Source: Escherichia sp. ESNIH1 (GTDB lineage Bacteria > Pseudomonadota > Gammaproteobacteria > Enterobacterales > Enterobacteriaceae). From it: DNA of 64,000 nucleotides. The stretch spans positions 124,001-188,000 of the forward strand of contig PQKR01000006.1 of the NCBI GenBank assembly GCA_002918705.1, given 5' to 3'. Shown here one piece after another: positions 1 to 12,729 of the stretch. Below the pieces are notes generated by a model that did no database searches, was not told where the DNA came from, and saw only the letters and a list, made by a program, of their open reading frames with translations. Position 1 is the stretch's first letter. Each line of letters begins with the position of its first letter. Made by a program: the position numbers and the translations under genes.

Positions 1-841
1 GATAGCGGCCGCCCAGCTTGTTGAGCTGAGCTTCGGTCATCGGCAGCCCGGCAGGAACCTGTGGCCCACGGCTCTGCTCGCGCATAAAGCGTTTCACAAT
101 ACGATCCTCCAGCGAGTGGAAGCTGATGATTGACAGCCTTCCCCCTGGAGCCAGCACGTCGAGCGAGTTTTTTAACGCCTGCTCTATCTCTTCCAGCTCG
201 CTGTTCACCCAGATGCGCACCGCCTGGAAGGTACGGGTGGCAGGATGTTTATGCTTATCCTTCACCGGCGTTGCGGCGGCGATCACTTCTGCCAGCTGTT
301 TGGTACGCGTCATCGGCTCAATGCGGTTACGCTCGACAATGGCGCGGGCAATACGCTTGCCAAAACGCTCTTCGCCAAAGGTTTTAATCACCCAGGCAAT
401 GTCGGCTTCGTCAGCGGTTTGTAACCATTCGGCGGCGGACTGGCCGCGGGTGGGATCCATACGCATGTCCAGCGGACCGTCGCGCATAAAGGAGAAGCCA
501 CGTTCAGGATCGTCAAGCTGCGGTGAGGAGACGCCAAGATCGAGCAGAATACCGTCGATCTTGCCGACGAGATCGCGCTCGCGGACATAGTCCGCCAGCC
601 CGGAAAAGGGCCCGTGCACAATAGAGAAGCGCGGATCGTCAATGGTTTTGGCGATAGCAATCGCCTCAGGATCGCGATCGATTGCCAGCAGTCGCCCCTC
701 CGCCCCCAGCTGGGAGAGGATCAGGCGCGAGTGGCCACCGCGACCAAAAGTTCCATCTATGTAGATACCGTCAGGACGAATGTTCAGGCCATTCACGGCC
801 TCGTCCAGCAGTACCGTTGTGTGTTTAAAATTTTCCATCAT
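1..841 (-). CDS. rsmH: 16S rRNA m4C1402 methyltransferase RsmH, 3' end outside window
   Basis: RsmH (MraW) uses S-adenosylmethionine to N4-methylate C1402 of 16S rRNA in the small ribosomal subnit P-site region. The visible 280 codons begin [16 protein letters not shown] and contain the SAM-binding segment [10 protein letters not shown] near residue 30 and the family segment [14 protein letters not shown] near residue 100, nearly identical to the 313-residue E. coli protein; roughly the last 33 residues lie beyond position 1. Two adjacent ATG codons (841 and 838) are possible; I chose 841 as in E. coli. It starts 2 bases after the mraZ stop and is translated from the same message, the head of the division and cell wall (dcw) cluster. 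Confidence 0.97.
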   Translation of the reverse strand, partial: MMENFKHTTVLLDEAVNGLNIRPDGIYIDGTFGRGGHSRLILSQLGAEGRLLAIDRDPEAIAIAKTIDDPRFSIVHGPFSGLADYVRERDLVGKIDGILLDLGVSSPQLDDPERGFSFMRDGPLDMRMDPTRGQSAAEWLQTADEADIAWVIKTFGEERFGKRIARAIVERNRIEPMTRTKQLAEVIAAATPVKDKHKHPATRTFQAVRIWVNSELEEIEQALKNSLDVLAPGGRLSIISFHSLEDRIVKRFMREQSRGPQVPAGLPMTEAQLNKLGGRY

Positions 842-843
842 CG

Positions 844-1302
844 TTATAGAGACAAATCCTGCAATCGCTCTGAAAGTGGTTCAGAGCCTGACTGCTCAGC
901 GTCGATATCTTCCTTGACCCGTTGATACCAGGTCGTTTCATCCCACAGCTCAAACTTGTTAAACTGCCCGACCAGCATCACTTCTTTGTTCAGTCCGGCA
1001 TGGTGCCGTAAAACGGGAGCAATCAGTAAGCGCCCCGCGCTATCCATCTGACATTCACTGGCATGTCCCAGCAGTAAACGCTGCACGCGTCGCTCTGCGG
1101 GATTCATGCTCGACAGACGCGATAATTTTTGCTCAATAATTTCCCATTCCGGGAGAGGATAAAGGAGCAGGCAGGCGTGATGGATGTCAATGGTACAGAC
1201 CATCTGACCGGCAGCATGCTCGACGAGTTGTTCCCGGTAGCGAACAGGCACAGACAACCGGCCTTTACTGTCGAGATTAACTAACGTTGCCCCACGGAAC
1301 AT
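844..1302 (-). CDS. mraZ: Transcriptional regulator MraZ
   Basis: MraZ is the AbrB-like DNA-binding protein encoded first in the dcw cluster; in E. coli it represses its own promoter. The 152-residue length equals E. coli, and the two repeated SpoVT/AbrB-like halves are visible: N-terminal [20 protein letters not shown] and a second [10 protein letters not shown] segment near residue 90. Its stop is 2 bases before rsmH, so the two are co-transcribed. The operator it should bind is intact immediately upstream (1330-1354). Nothing abnormal is seen. Confidence 0.97.
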   Translation of the reverse strand: MFRGATLVNLDSKGRLSVPVRYREQLVEHAAGQMVCTIDIHHACLLLYPLPEWEIIEQKLSRLSSMNPAERRVQRLLLGHASECQMDSAGRLLIAPVLRHHAGLNKEVMLVGQFNKFELWDETTWYQRVKEDIDAEQSGSEPLSERLQDLSL

Positions 1303-1329
1303 GCCAGTTTCACCTCAAAATCAACCTTT

Positions 1330-1391
1330 CACCACTTTATCCCACAAATCCCCACCGAGGGAGTTTACGGAGCGGAGGAAAAGCTTGTCAA
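1330..1391 (-). promoter_or_regulatory. Pmra promoter and triple MraZ-binding repeat
   Basis: Read on the minus strand, a -35 TTGACA (1391-1386) and -10 TAAACT (1367-1362) with an 18-base spacer precede mraZ. Three MraZ boxes follow: TGGGG (1354-1350), TGGGA (1344-1340) and TGGTG (1334-1330), spaced exactly 10 bases apart, as in the TGGGN direct repeats known for E. coli MraZ. The repeats lie just downstream of the -10 box, so bound MraZ would block transcription of the whole dcw cluster. Confidence 0.9.
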
Positions 1392-1920
1392 GCCAGCACT
1401 GACGCTAACGAGTCCGAAACAACCACGATTAATAGTGGATAACAGTCCCGCACAAAATGTGCTCAACGCGCGCTGCAAATTAACGTCATGAATATTTGCA
1501 AAAAAAATAATGCGTCCGCATGAGACGGTTAAAGACCTCGGTCACGCTACGGCTTAAATATAAAGTGTCAGTTTGCGACGCGGGCAGCATTTTAAGCCAT
1601 ATTGTCAATGGTTAACAGCGTCACTTACCGGTGGAGGGAGGGAAGCGTGGTCATTGAGAGAGGAAGTGAATTGTCATACTAAAGAAAAGGTCATTAATTC
1701 AGCGACTCCTCCTTAGATGTAACAAAACAATACAAAATTAACGCACCGTTACCTCCTTCTTCCCTAAAAAAAGGTGTTTTTAGAATAAGGCGGAATTTAA
1801 AAAATAGCGGCCTACGGATTTTAAGGATTAATCCGAACGTTAATTTACGTTAATACGCGAATGGCTTTCATATAAATGAGGGCGCTGAAAGAAAAGAGCT
1901 GCTTTAGTTAAATAAAGACA
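1392..1920. other. mraZ-cra intergenic stretch, no gene recognised
   Basis: This region between the mraZ promoter and the REP pair contains no convincing reading frame or RNA gene. It is AT-rich in its middle part (about 1700-1860), with runs of A and T. E. coli also has a non-coding gap of several hundred bases between cra and mraZ, so this is not unusual. Confidence 0.6.
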
Positions 1921-1921
1921 T

Positions 1922-2002
1922 GTCCGGCGGCGCTGCGCTTGCACGGGCCTACGGTGGAGTGCGCTTTGTAGGCCGGGCAAGCGCAGCGCCGCCCGGCGTT
2001 TA
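1922..2002. repeat. REP/BIME pair downstream of cra
   Basis: Two imperfect palindromic REP units of the GCCGG...CCGGC type lie head to tail as inverted copies (about 1922-1952 and 1967-2002), with the characteristic GTAGGCCGGGCAAGCGCAGC core. They begin 17 bases beyond the cra stop and probably act as its 3' mRNA-stabilising end. Confidence 0.85.
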
Positions 2003-2018
2003 CGATCCTTAAAGAGGA

Positions 2019-3023
2019 TCAGATGCGGTTTAGCACGCCGCGGCGGTAGAGGTTGCGCCGAATGCGGCTCAGGCCAGGCTTCGGCTTACGCGGCTCGTCG
2101 AGGCTGGCCAGAACGATCTCCAGTACGCGCTCCGCCACGTCGCGGTGGCGCTGGGCCACGGCCAGTACCGGACACTGCAGGAAGTCGAGCAGTTCGTGAT
2201 CGCCAAAGGTGGCAATCGCCAGATTAGCAGGCAGATGACCATCGCGGCGCAGCGTCACATCCATCACCCCCTGCAACAGGGCAAAGGAGGTGGTAAACAG
2301 CGCCTGCGGCATTGGGTTAGTCTCCAGCCACTTATCGAACAGCTGCGCGGCGGCTTCCCGCTCGTAGCTGTTGGCGTAGAGGAAGCTGACCTCGCGCGGA
2401 TCGTCTTTCCAGGCGGTGCGGAAACCCTGCTCGCGCAAAAAGCTGACCGACAGCTCCGGCAGCGCCCCCAGATAGAGTACGTTCTCCGCCGGGAAGGTAC
2501 GCAGCTCCGCCGCCAGCATCTCGGCATCGTCCTGATCCGCACCGACCACGCTGGTGAAGTGCTCTCGATCTAAGGCGCGGTCGAGGGCAACGATAGGAAA
2601 AGCGTCGTTGGCCCAGCGCTGGTAAAAAGGGTGCTCCGGCGGGAGCGACGTCGACACAATAATAGCATCCACCTGGCGCTGCAGCAGATGCTCAATACAG
2701 CGCATCTCGTTATCCGGCTGGTCTTCCGAACAGGCAATCAGGAGCTGGTAGCCACGCTGGCGCGCCTGCCGCTCAAGGTAGTTAGCAATGCGGGTATAGC
2801 TGGTGTTTTCCAGATCGGGGATCACCAGGCCAATCGATCGCGTGCGTCCTGCCCGCAGCCCGGCGGCCACCGCATTCGGATGGTAGTTATGCTCGCGCAC
2901 GACGGCCATGACTTTTTCAACGGTTTTATCGCTAACGCGGTACTGCTTCGCTTTGCCGTTGATCACATAGCTTGCTGTGGTGCGTGAGACGCCGGCAAGC
3001 CGGGCGATTTCATCCAGTTTCAC
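2019..3023 (-). CDS. cra: Catabolite repressor/activator Cra (FruR)
   Basis: Cra is a LacI-family repressor that senses fructose-1-phosphate (and fructose-1,6-bisphosphate) and switches flux between glycolysis and gluconeogenesis. The protein is 334 residues, as in E. coli. The N-terminal helix-turn-helix ([20 protein letters not shown]) and hinge are followed by the periplasmic-binding-protein-like sensor domain from about residue 60. Translation starts at GTG (3023), with GAGG 5 bases upstream; the same GTG start is used in E. coli. It stands as its own unit between ilvH and mraZ. Confidence 0.98.
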   Translation of the reverse strand: MKLDEIARLAGVSRTTASYVINGKAKQYRVSDKTVEKVMAVVREHNYHPNAVAAGLRAGRTRSIGLVIPDLENTSYTRIANYLERQARQRGYQLLIACSEDQPDNEMRCIEHLLQRQVDAIIVSTSLPPEHPFYQRWANDAFPIVALDRALDREHFTSVVGADQDDAEMLAAELRTFPAENVLYLGALPELSVSFLREQGFRTAWKDDPREVSFLYANSYEREAAAQLFDKWLETNPMPQALFTTSFALLQGVMDVTLRRDGHLPANLAIATFGDHELLDFLQCPVLAVAQRHRDVAERVLEIVLASLDEPRKPKPGLSRIRRNLYRRGVLNRI

Positions 3024-3150
3024 AATTGCCTCTCAAAGAAAAAAGGATACTCCATAACCTTTTTTGGAATATAGGTTTAATTCCATAACATCTAAACGCA
3101 GAATAGTCACTGCGGCAACCGCTTTCGCTCAGCCTTCCGGTTGTTTTCGC

Positions 3151-3182
3151 AAAAAAAAGCCCGACAGGATCCGTCGGGCTGC
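3151..3182 (-). terminator. ilvIH operon terminator
   Basis: On the minus strand an 8-bp stem (AGCCCGAC/GTCGGGCT) with a 7-base loop is followed by eight T residues, 25 bases after the ilvH stop. This is a textbook Rho-independent terminator closing ilvIH before cra. Confidence 0.92.
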
Positions 3183-3204
3183 TCATTTTGCCGTTGCCTT
3201 CAAC

Positions 3205-3696
3205 CTATCGCATGATTTTATCGCCGCGCGACAGGCCCACGACCCCGGAGCGGGCGACCTCAACGATTTTCGCCACGTCGCGGATAGAGGCCAGAAACGC
3301 ATCCAGCTTATCGCTGGTGCCAGCCAGCTGAACCGTATAGATAGAGGGAGTGACGTCGATGATCTGACCACGGAAGATCTCCGCGTTACGCTTCACCTCC
3401 TCCCGGCCATAGCCGCTGGCCTGGATCTTCACCAGCATGATCTCACGCTCGACGTGTGCCCCCTGCCCCAGCTCGCTAACACGCAGCACGTCCACCAGCT
3501 TATGCAGCTGCTTCTCGATCTGCTCCAGCACTTTGGCATCGCCCACCGTCTGGATAGTCATGCGCGAGAGGGTTGGATCGTCGGTCGGGGCCACGGTCAG
3601 GCTCTCAATGTTGTAGCCACGCTGGGAGAAGAGGCCAATCACGCGCGACAGCGCACCCGATTCGTTCTCCAGTAACACAGATAATATCCGGCGCAT
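3205..3696 (-). CDS. ilvH: Acetolactate synthase III small (regulatory) subunit
   Basis: IlvH is the valine-sensing regulatory subunit of acetohydroxyacid synthase III. It has 163 residues, as in E. coli, with an N-terminal ACT domain ([18 protein letters not shown]). The start at 3696 is chosen because it follows ilvI by 2 bases, has a GGAGAGAA ribosome site, and gives the usual MRRILS N-terminus; an upstream in-frame start at 3726 would lie within ilvI. Forms a holoenzyme with IlvI in branched-chain amino-acid synthesis. Confidence 0.97.
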   Translation of the reverse strand: MRRILSVLLENESGALSRVIGLFSQRGYNIESLTVAPTDDPTLSRMTIQTVGDAKVLEQIEKQLHKLVDVLRVSELGQGAHVEREIMLVKIQASGYGREEVKRNAEIFRGQIIDVTPSIYTVQLAGTSDKLDAFLASIRDVAKIVEVARSGVVGLSRGDKIMR

Positions 3697-3698
3697 AA

Positions 3699-5423
3699 TC
3701 AGGTTCTCTCCGTTTTGCTTAACCACATCTCATCCATGCCGCCCCCACGGATCTGCATGGGATACACATGCTCACTGCCGTCAACGGTGACATCGACAAA
3801 CACCAGCCGGCCGTTTTTCACCTGCGTCAGGGCCTCGCTCAGCTTCGCCTCCAGCTCATCGGGACGGGTGATGCGAATGCCCACATGGCCGTAGGCTTCG
3901 GCCAGACGGGCAAAATCCGGAAGAGATTGCATATAGGACTGCGAGTGGCGACCGGAGTAGATCATATCTTGCCACTGCTTCACCATCCCGAGATAGCGGT
4001 TATTCAGGTTAAGCACCAGCACCGGCAGCTCATACTGGAGGGCCGTCGACAGCTCCTGAATGTTCATCTGAATACTGCCGTCGCCGGTGACGCAGACGAC
4101 CGTCTCCTCTGGCAGGGCCATTTTTACCCCCAGCGCGGCGGGCAGGCCAAAGCCCATCGTGCCCAGACCGCCCGAGTTGATCCAGCGGCGGGGCTTATCG
4201 AAAGGATAATAGAGGGCAGCAAACATCTGGTGCTGGCCGACGTCAGAGGTGACGTAGGCATCGCCATTCGTCAGACGCCAGATGGCTTCAATGACCGCCT
4301 GCGGCTTGATGCTCTCGCTCTGGGTGTCGTACTTCAGACACTGACGGGCGCGCCAGCCATCAATTGTTAGCCACCAGTCGCGGATATCGTCGAGGGGCTG
4401 CACGCTCTCCTCCTGGGCCAGTAGCTCCAGCATCTGCTCCAGCACCAGCCTGGCGTCGCCCACGATAGGGACATCCGCCGCCACCGTTTTCGAAATCGAG
4501 GTTGGGTCGATATCGATATGCAGCACCGTGGCGTTCGGGCAGTACTTCATCAGATTGTTGGTGGTACGATCGTCGAAACGCACGCCGACGGCAAAGATCA
4601 CGTCGGAGTGGTGCATCGTCATGTTGGCTTCGTAGGTGCCATGCATCCCCAGCATCCCGAGCGCCTGGCGATGGGTAGCCGGAAACGCGCCTAAGCCCAT
4701 TAATGACGAGACGACCGGCAGGTTCAGCTTCTCGGCCAGCTCGCGCAGCTGCTTATCACAGGCAGAATTGATCGCCCCGCCCCCGACGTAGACCACCGGC
4801 TTTTTCGCGGCGATCAGCGTCTGCAATGCGCGCTTGATCTGCCCCTTGTGGCCCTGGGTGGTGGGATTATAGGAGCGCATGCTCACCGAATCGGGCCAGA
4901 CATAAGGGAGCTTATTTGCCGGGTTCATGATGTCTTTTGGCAGATCGACGACCACCGGGCCTGGACGGCCGGTAGAGGCCAGCCAGAACGCTTTCTTCAG
5001 TACGCCAGGGATATCTTCCGCCTGCTTGACCAGAAAGCTGTGCTTTACCACCGGACGGGAGATCCCGACCATGTCGCACTCCTGAAAGGCGTCGTAGCCG
5101 ATCAGCGAGGTGGCAACCTGTCCGGAGAGCACGACCAGGGGAATAGAGTCCATATAGGCGGTAGCAATGCCGGTAATGGCGTTGGTGGCGCCAGGCCCGG
5201 AGGTCACCAGCACCACGCCCACCTCGCCGGTCGCGCGCGCCAGCCCGTCCGCCATATGCACCGCGGCCTGCTCATGCCGCACCAGCACATGCTCAATCCC
5301 GCCAACCGTGTGCAGGGCATCGTAGATATCAAGGACGGCCCCTCCGGGGTAACCAAAGACCTGCTTTACCCCCTGATCGATGAGCGAACGGACGACCATC
5401 TCGGCTCCAGACAACATCTCCAT
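3699..5423 (-). CDS. ilvI: Acetolactate synthase III large (catalytic) subunit
   Basis: IlvI is the thiamine-diphosphate enzyme that condenses two pyruvates to acetolactate, or pyruvate with 2-oxobutyrate, in valine, leucine and isoleucine synthesis. The 574 residues match E. coli in length. The catalytic Glu lies in the N-terminal part ([12 protein letters not shown]), and the ThDP/Mg motif GDGSIQMN begins near residue 430. A strong GGAGG ribosome site precedes the ATG at 5423. First gene of the ilvIH operon. Confidence 0.98.
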   Translation of the reverse strand: MEMLSGAEMVVRSLIDQGVKQVFGYPGGAVLDIYDALHTVGGIEHVLVRHEQAAVHMADGLARATGEVGVVLVTSGPGATNAITGIATAYMDSIPLVVLSGQVATSLIGYDAFQECDMVGISRPVVKHSFLVKQAEDIPGVLKKAFWLASTGRPGPVVVDLPKDIMNPANKLPYVWPDSVSMRSYNPTTQGHKGQIKRALQTLIAAKKPVVYVGGGAINSACDKQLRELAEKLNLPVVSSLMGLGAFPATHRQALGMLGMHGTYEANMTMHHSDVIFAVGVRFDDRTTNNLMKYCPNATVLHIDIDPTSISKTVAADVPIVGDARLVLEQMLELLAQEESVQPLDDIRDWWLTIDGWRARQCLKYDTQSESIKPQAVIEAIWRLTNGDAYVTSDVGQHQMFAALYYPFDKPRRWINSGGLGTMGFGLPAALGVKMALPEETVVCVTGDGSIQMNIQELSTALQYELPVLVLNLNNRYLGMVKQWQDMIYSGRHSQSYMQSLPDFARLAEAYGHVGIRITRPDELEAKLSEALTQVKNGRLVFVDVTVDGSEHVYPMQIRGGGMDEMWLSKTERT

Positions 5424-5732
5424 GACTTGCCTCCAGGCTTTTGTTTATTGTCTGTACCTTAACTGTTGATTTAAGGGCAGGCAATTAGCAAACGATTAGC
5501 ACTCTGCGGACCCAAAAGAGGAAGCGGGAGGTAAATAAAAAGTTATCAGTGGATTCAACTGCGATAAGGAAAGCTGATAATGCTTCATCATTGGAAACGG
5601 GCAAGGCACAGCAATTCATCCATTTTTCGCCTGCCGGCAATGCATAGATAAATATCACATTAGTCAAAAATAGCGCAGATGGACCTATATTTAGCATAAA
5701 CCGGATAGAGGCTACCCGGTTTTAATCAATTG
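5424..5732 (-). promoter_or_regulatory. ilvIH upstream regulatory region
   Basis: The 309-base gap between leuO and ilvI contains no conserved gene. In E. coli the same interval holds the ilvIH promoter and several Lrp sites. Here it is AT-rich in its leuO-proximal part, which fits, but I did not identify individual Lrp boxes with confidence. An imperfect hairpin at about 5698-5721 follows the leuO stop. Confidence 0.5.
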
Positions 5733-6698
5733 CTAAACGCGGCGGCAAACGTCAATGAGCAACTCTTCCATCCATTGATGGCCTTTGTCGCGCCCGGCGG
5801 CTTCGTGCCAGGACAAAAAACAGGTTCGGCTATTACGCTTTAGCGGCAGCGGCATAATTTGCAGATCCAAACTGTCAGCAAATTTTTCGCTTAACCAGCG
5901 CGGGGCAATACAGACCAGATGGGTTTGCGAGACGACATTGAGGACGCTAACCAGCGCCATTCCCTGGTAGGCAATACGGCTCTGTTTATCCGGCGTGTCA
6001 TACCACGGCTGGCTAAAAGAGGCATAGCGTTCAAGTGAAACAACCGCATGCTCTTCGACATAAATATCGGACTCTTTTAACGGCGTATAGATCCGGGGAT
6101 GATTTTTACTGGCCACCAGCACCATTTCATCATTAAAAAGCGGCAGGCAAGAGAACTCCGGGCGCTTAAACTCCTCGTAGCCAATAACGAACCCGGTCTC
6201 CTGATAACGCAGCTGGTGTTCAATATTTTTATCGAGCGCCGAGCTAAAGACCAGGTGTATATTTGGCGCATCCTTTTCGACTCGATTATAGATAGAAGAG
6301 GTCAGGTAAGTATCCAGCGGACTACAGATACAAATATGGAAAATACGCTCGCTTTTAAGTGGGTCAAAGCCGGAGCCTGGAAGCTCATTTTGAATAAGCT
6401 GCAGCGCCTGATGAACCGAGCCAAAAAGCTGATAGGCACGTGCCGTAGGCTTGATACCGCGACCATAGCGGGAGAAGAGGTCGTCGTTAAACAGCACCTT
6501 CAGCCGGGCTACCGCATTGCTGACCGCCGGCTGCGACATACCAAGATTACGCGCGGCCCGGGTGATATTCTGCTCCTGCATCACCGCATCAAAAACGGTT
6601 AATAAATTTAGATCAACCTGCCGGAGCTTCGATTTCATATCATAAGGTACCGAGAGATATTCATTGTTGGCTTCTGACATTTTTGACTCCACTGTCAT
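5733..6698 (-). CDS. leuO: LysR-family regulator LeuO
   Basis: LeuO is a LysR-type global regulator that relieves H-NS silencing of many loci. The 321-residue protein has an N-terminal winged helix-turn-helix ([39 protein letters not shown], in two parts around residues 29-65) and a C-terminal effector domain with the [11 protein letters not shown] segment. The N-terminal about 25 residues differ from E. coli (314 residues). It is divergent from leuLABCD across an AT-rich spacer. Confidence 0.95.
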   Translation of the reverse strand: MTVESKMSEANNEYLSVPYDMKSKLRQVDLNLLTVFDAVMQEQNITRAARNLGMSQPAVSNAVARLKVLFNDDLFSRYGRGIKPTARAYQLFGSVHQALQLIQNELPGSGFDPLKSERIFHICICSPLDTYLTSSIYNRVEKDAPNIHLVFSSALDKNIEHQLRYQETGFVIGYEEFKRPEFSCLPLFNDEMVLVASKNHPRIYTPLKESDIYVEEHAVVSLERYASFSQPWYDTPDKQSRIAYQGMALVSVLNVVSQTHLVCIAPRWLSEKFADSLDLQIMPLPLKRNSRTCFLSWHEAAGRDKGHQWMEELLIDVCRRV

Positions 6699-7318
6699 GC
6701 TAAACTCCTTTTGCTGGCAAGCGTAGCGCTTGGCTATAAATATGATTCAGTAAGCATATAAATAAGCAAAAGCAGTATCGTATAATTTTAGAAAAAATAC
6801 AGGGCAATTTTGGATAACTTCGCGAGAAAAACGTACGCGAAAAAAAGCGAAAGTCGCGCTGCGCTTTTTATTGCACAACGCATACCCTTAACGCTATGGG
6901 CGCAATGAAAACATAAACATCATGAATAACCAAAGCAATATATACTTAAAAGTAAATTCAGATTATCTAAAATCAACTAATTAATTATTGGTAAAATGAA
7001 TATCAATTGTTTTAATCTTGTAAAAGAGTATATAAAAAAGAGATTATAAAAAGATTAAAACCAACCAAATCAAACAAATAAAATCCCCTCTCTACATGTG
7101 ACAAAATATATATTTCTGTAAATACATTATGTCCACAAGAAACCAGCCGAGACATCTCTACAGTAGAGAATAGAAATGTTTCGCCCATGCGCTTCTCAAC
7201 AGCACAATTACCTAAACCTCCTTTCGTCTTCTGCGCCCTTTTTTACCGCTCGCTGTTGACATCACCTGCCATATCCAGTACCACTAAAAGCATATCGATT
7301 TCATCTGGAGCCTGACGC
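6699..7318. promoter_or_regulatory. leuO-leuL divergent AT-rich regulatory region with leu promoter
   Basis: This 620-base gap is strikingly AT-rich from about 6720 to 7190, as expected for the H-NS/LeuO-controlled leuO promoter region of enterics. At the leu side a promoter is visible on the plus strand: -35 TTGACA (7256-7261), 17-base spacer, -10 TACCAC (7279-7284), about 30 bases before leuL. It aligns with the E. coli leu promoter. Confidence 0.75.
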
Positions 7319-7405
7319 ATGATTCGCAACGTTCGTATCGCCGGTCTACTACTACTAAACGCATCCTCATTGCGCGGTGGACTGGTGGGCGACAAACAGA
7401 GTTAA
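7319..7405 (+). CDS. leuL: leu operon leader peptide LeuL
   Basis: A 28-residue leader peptide (MIRNVRIAGLLLLNASSLRG...) whose four consecutive leucine codons are all the rare CTA, followed by TTG and CTG leucines. Ribosome stalling at these codons when leucine is scarce controls the attenuator at 7429-7455. The first 20 residues resemble the E. coli leader closely; the last eight (GLVGDKQS) differ. Confidence 0.93.
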   Translation: MIRNVRIAGLLLLNASSLRGGLVGDKQS

Positions 7406-7428
7406 GTCAGCTTCCGGTTAAAACAGAG

Positions 7429-7455
7429 AACCCGCGCCAATGCGCGGGTTTTTTT
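7429..7455 (+). terminator. leu attenuator terminator
   Basis: AACCCGCGC and GCGCGGGTT form a 9-bp GC-rich stem with a short loop followed by a run of T. It lies 24 bases after the leuL stop and before leuA, so it is the attenuator hairpin of the leu operon. Confidence 0.93.
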
Positions 7456-7500
7456 ATGCTCGTAGCACAAGGCGACTTCCGACAGACAAGGACCTAAACC

Positions 7501-10163
<2,663 letters not shown>

Positions 10164-10165
10164 TC

Positions 10166-11566
10166 ATGGCCAAGAGTTTGTATGAGAAGTTGTTTGACGC
10201 CCACGTGGTCTATGAAGCGCCAAACGAAACCCCGCTGCTCTATATCGACAGGCACCTGGTGCATGAGGTGACCTCCCCGCAGGCGTTTGATGGCCTGCGC
10301 GCGCATCATCGCCCGGTGCGCCAGCCGGGTAAAACCTTCGCCACGATGGATCACAACGTCTCGACCCAGACGAAAGATATTAACGCCTCGGGCGAGATGG
10401 CACGTATTCAGATGCAGGAGCTGATCAAGAACTGCAACGAGTTTGGCGTGGAGCTGTACGATCTGAACCACCCTTATCAGGGCATCGTCCACGTGATGGG
10501 GCCAGAGCAAGGCATCACCCTGCCGGGGATGACCATCGTCTGCGGCGACTCCCATACCGCTACCCACGGCGCATTTGGCGCATTGGCGTTCGGGATCGGC
10601 ACCTCGGAAGTTGAGCACGTATTGGCGACCCAGACCCTGAAGCAGGGCCGTGCCAAGACCATGAAAATTGAGGTGCAGGGACACGCTGCACCGGGCATCA
10701 CCGCAAAAGATATCGTGCTGGCGATCATTGGTAAAACCGGCAGCGCGGGCGGTACCGGCCACGTGGTTGAGTTCTGCGGTGAAGCCATTCAGGCCCTGAG
10801 CATGGAGGGTCGCATGACTCTCTGCAACATGGCCATTGAGATGGGCGCCAAAGCCGGTATCGTCGCCCCTGACGAGACAACTTTTAACTACGTCAAAGGC
10901 CGTCTGCATGCACCGAAGGGTAAAGATTTCGATGACGCCGTAGCTTACTGGAAGACGCTGAAATCTGACGAGGGCGCAGCCTTCGATACCGTAGTGACGC
11001 TGCAGGCGGCAGAGATCGCCCCGCAGATCACCTGGGGGACTAACCCAGGCCAGGTGATTGCCGTCGGCGAGAACATTCCCGATCCGGCGTCGTTTGCCGA
11101 TCCGGTTGAGCGCGCCAGCGCGGAGAAGGCGCTGGCCTATATGGGCCTGAAGCCGGGCATTCCGCTGACCGAAGTGAACATCGACAAGGTGTTTATTGGC
11201 TCCTGCACCAACTCGCGGATTGAAGACCTGCGCGCGGCGGCAGAGATTGCGAAAGGACGCAAGGTTGCACCGGGCGTTCAGGCGCTGGTCGTCCCCGGCT
11301 CTGGCCCGGTGAAAGCCCAGGCGGAAGCGGAAGGCCTGGACAAAATCTTTATCGAGGCGGGCTTTGAGTGGCGCCTGCCGGGCTGCTCCATGTGCCTGGC
11401 AATGAACAACGATCGCCTGAATCCGGGCGAGCGCTGCGCCTCAACCAGCAACCGTAACTTTGAAGGCCGTCAGGGGCGCGGGGGACGTACCCACCTGGTC
11501 AGCCCGGCAATGGCCGCCGCCGCCGCCGTTACCGGCCACTTCGCTGACATTCGTAGCATTAAATAA
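10166..11566 (+). CDS. leuC: Isopropylmalate isomerase large subunit
   Basis: LeuC is the iron-sulfur subunit of isopropylmalate isomerase, which interconverts 2- and 3-isopropylmalate together with LeuD. The 466 residues match E. coli. The three cluster cysteines are seen in GSCTNSR (around residue 347) and GCSMCLAMN (around residues 407-410). It begins 2 bases after leuB. Confidence 0.98.
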   Translation: MAKSLYEKLFDAHVVYEAPNETPLLYIDRHLVHEVTSPQAFDGLRAHHRPVRQPGKTFATMDHNVSTQTKDINASGEMARIQMQELIKNCNEFGVELYDLNHPYQGIVHVMGPEQGITLPGMTIVCGDSHTATHGAFGALAFGIGTSEVEHVLATQTLKQGRAKTMKIEVQGHAAPGITAKDIVLAIIGKTGSAGGTGHVVEFCGEAIQALSMEGRMTLCNMAIEMGAKAGIVAPDETTFNYVKGRLHAPKGKDFDDAVAYWKTLKSDEGAAFDTVVTLQAAEIAPQITWGTNPGQVIAVGENIPDPASFADPVERASAEKALAYMGLKPGIPLTEVNIDKVFIGSCTNSRIEDLRAAAEIAKGRKVAPGVQALVVPGSGPVKAQAEAEGLDKIFIEAGFEWRLPGCSMCLAMNNDRLNPGERCASTSNRNFEGRQGRGGRTHLVSPAMAAAAAVTGHFADIRSIK

Positions 11567-11576
11567 GGAGACCATC

Positions 11577-12182
11577 ATGGCAGAGAAATTTACCCAGCAT
11601 ACTGGCCTGGTGGTTCCCCTGGATGCCGCTAACGTCGATACCGATGCGATCATTCCCAAGCAGTTCTTACAGAAGGTGACCCGTACCGGCTTCGGCGCGC
11701 ATCTGTTTAATGACTGGCGTTTCCTCGACGACAAAGGCGAGCAGCCAAACCCGGATTTCGTACTGAACTTTCCGCAGTATAATGGCGCCTCTATCCTGCT
11801 GGCGCGGGAAAACTTTGGCTGCGGCTCTTCGCGTGAGCATGCGCCGTGGGCCCTGACCGACTACGGTTTTAAGGTAGTTATTGCCCCGAGCTTTGCCGAT
11901 ATCTTCTACGGCAACAGCTTTAACAATCAGCTGCTGCCGGTCACGCTGAGTGATGACGAGGTGGATGAGCTGTTTAACCTGGTGCAAAACCATCCGGGCA
12001 TCACGTTTGTGGTGGACCTGGAGGCGCAGAAAGTGATTGCCGGAGAGAAATCTTATAGCTTCAATATCGACGCGTTCCGCCGCCACTGCATGTTAAACGG
12101 CCTGGATAGCATCGGCCTGACGCTGCAACACGAAGAGGCTATCTCCGCGTACGAACAGCGGCAGCCCGCTTTTATGAGCTAG
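11577..12182 (+). CDS. leuD: Isopropylmalate isomerase small subunit
   Basis: LeuD, 201 residues as in E. coli, carries the substrate-specificity swivel domain of isopropylmalate isomerase ([15 protein letters not shown] motif near residue 80). The start at 11577 follows AAGGAG by 7 bases; an open frame extending upstream overlaps leuC and is not the start. Last gene of leuLABCD. Confidence 0.97.
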   Translation: MAEKFTQHTGLVVPLDAANVDTDAIIPKQFLQKVTRTGFGAHLFNDWRFLDDKGEQPNPDFVLNFPQYNGASILLARENFGCGSSREHAPWALTDYGFKVVIAPSFADIFYGNSFNNQLLPVTLSDDEVDELFNLVQNHPGITFVVDLEAQKVIAGEKSYSFNIDAFRRHCMLNGLDSIGLTLQHEEAISAYEQRQPAFMS

Positions 12183-12205
12183 CCGATACCGATTTTTAAC
12201 ACCAT

Positions 12206-12238
12206 AAACGGCGAGGAGCGATCCTCGCCGTTTTTTTA
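12206..12238 (+). terminator. leu operon terminator
   Basis: An 11-bp stem (AACGGCGAGGA/TCCTCGCCGTT) with a 3-4 base loop and a T7 tract sits 24 bases after leuD, a strong Rho-independent terminator. Confidence 0.93.
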
Positions 12239-12383
12239 TGCATTGAATTCCTTGGCTTTTATAAATTAATTAACGCTCGTTATAAAATAGTGTTGACGCA
12301 CATAGCCAATCGCGCCTATCATTTACCTATCGATCGTTAACTAATTAACGACCCCAGACAAAATCAAGCTTAAGGAACATCCC

Positions 12384-12596
12384 ATGAAATCGATTAAAAC
12401 GCTTGTTGCTGCCGTTGCTCTCTCTACGCTCTCATTTGGTGCTTTCGCTCAGAGCGTCACCGCCAGCGGCACCACTATTGATGATGCCGAAGCGAAAATT
12501 GCCGCTCAGGCAGAGCAGGCCGGAGCTTCTTCCTATAAAATCACCGAAGCTAACGTCAACAACACCGTGCATATGACGGCTGAGCTGTACAAATAA
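12384..12596 (+). CDS. Small secreted DUF1471 (YdgH/BhsA/McbA-like) protein
   Basis: A 70-residue protein with a cleavable signal peptide (MKSIKTLVAAVALSTLSFGAFA, cut near residue 22) and a mature region of about 48 residues typical of the YdgH/BhsA/McbA-like family of small periplasmic stress proteins. AAGGAAC is a good ribosome site 8 bases before the ATG. E. coli K-12 has no gene here, where leuD is followed directly by setA, so this is an accessory paralogue of a multi-copy enterobacterial family. The exact role is unknown. Confidence 0.85.
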   Translation: MKSIKTLVAAVALSTLSFGAFAQSVTASGTTIDDAEAKIAAQAEQAGASSYKITEANVNNTVHMTAELYK

Positions 12597-12639
12597 GTCG
12601 TTTAGTAAGCACAGCGCCGTTCGGCGTTTATGCATGGCT

Positions 12640-12720
12640 ACGCCGATGGCGCAGGCTTGCCGGGCCTACAGGTTCAAAGCCGTTTGTAGGCCCGGTAAGC
12701 GGCAGCGCCACCGGGCGTTT
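12640..12720. repeat. REP/BIME pair between the DUF1471 gene and setA
   Basis: Two inverted REP units with the GCCGGGCCTACA and TGTAGGCCCGGTAAGC cores face each other here. They lie between convergent genes and may form the 3' ends of both transcripts. Confidence 0.83.
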
Positions 12721-12729
12721 TATTGTCAA

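Noticed and set aside
1922..2002. CRISPR-like repeat array
   Set aside because: Only two inverted palindromic units with REP consensus; no regular spacers. The same holds for the other REP pairs in the window.
5485..5697. A 70-codon frame in the leuO-ilvI gap
   Set aside because: No ribosome site, no resemblance to a known protein, and this interval is the ilvIH control region in E. coli.
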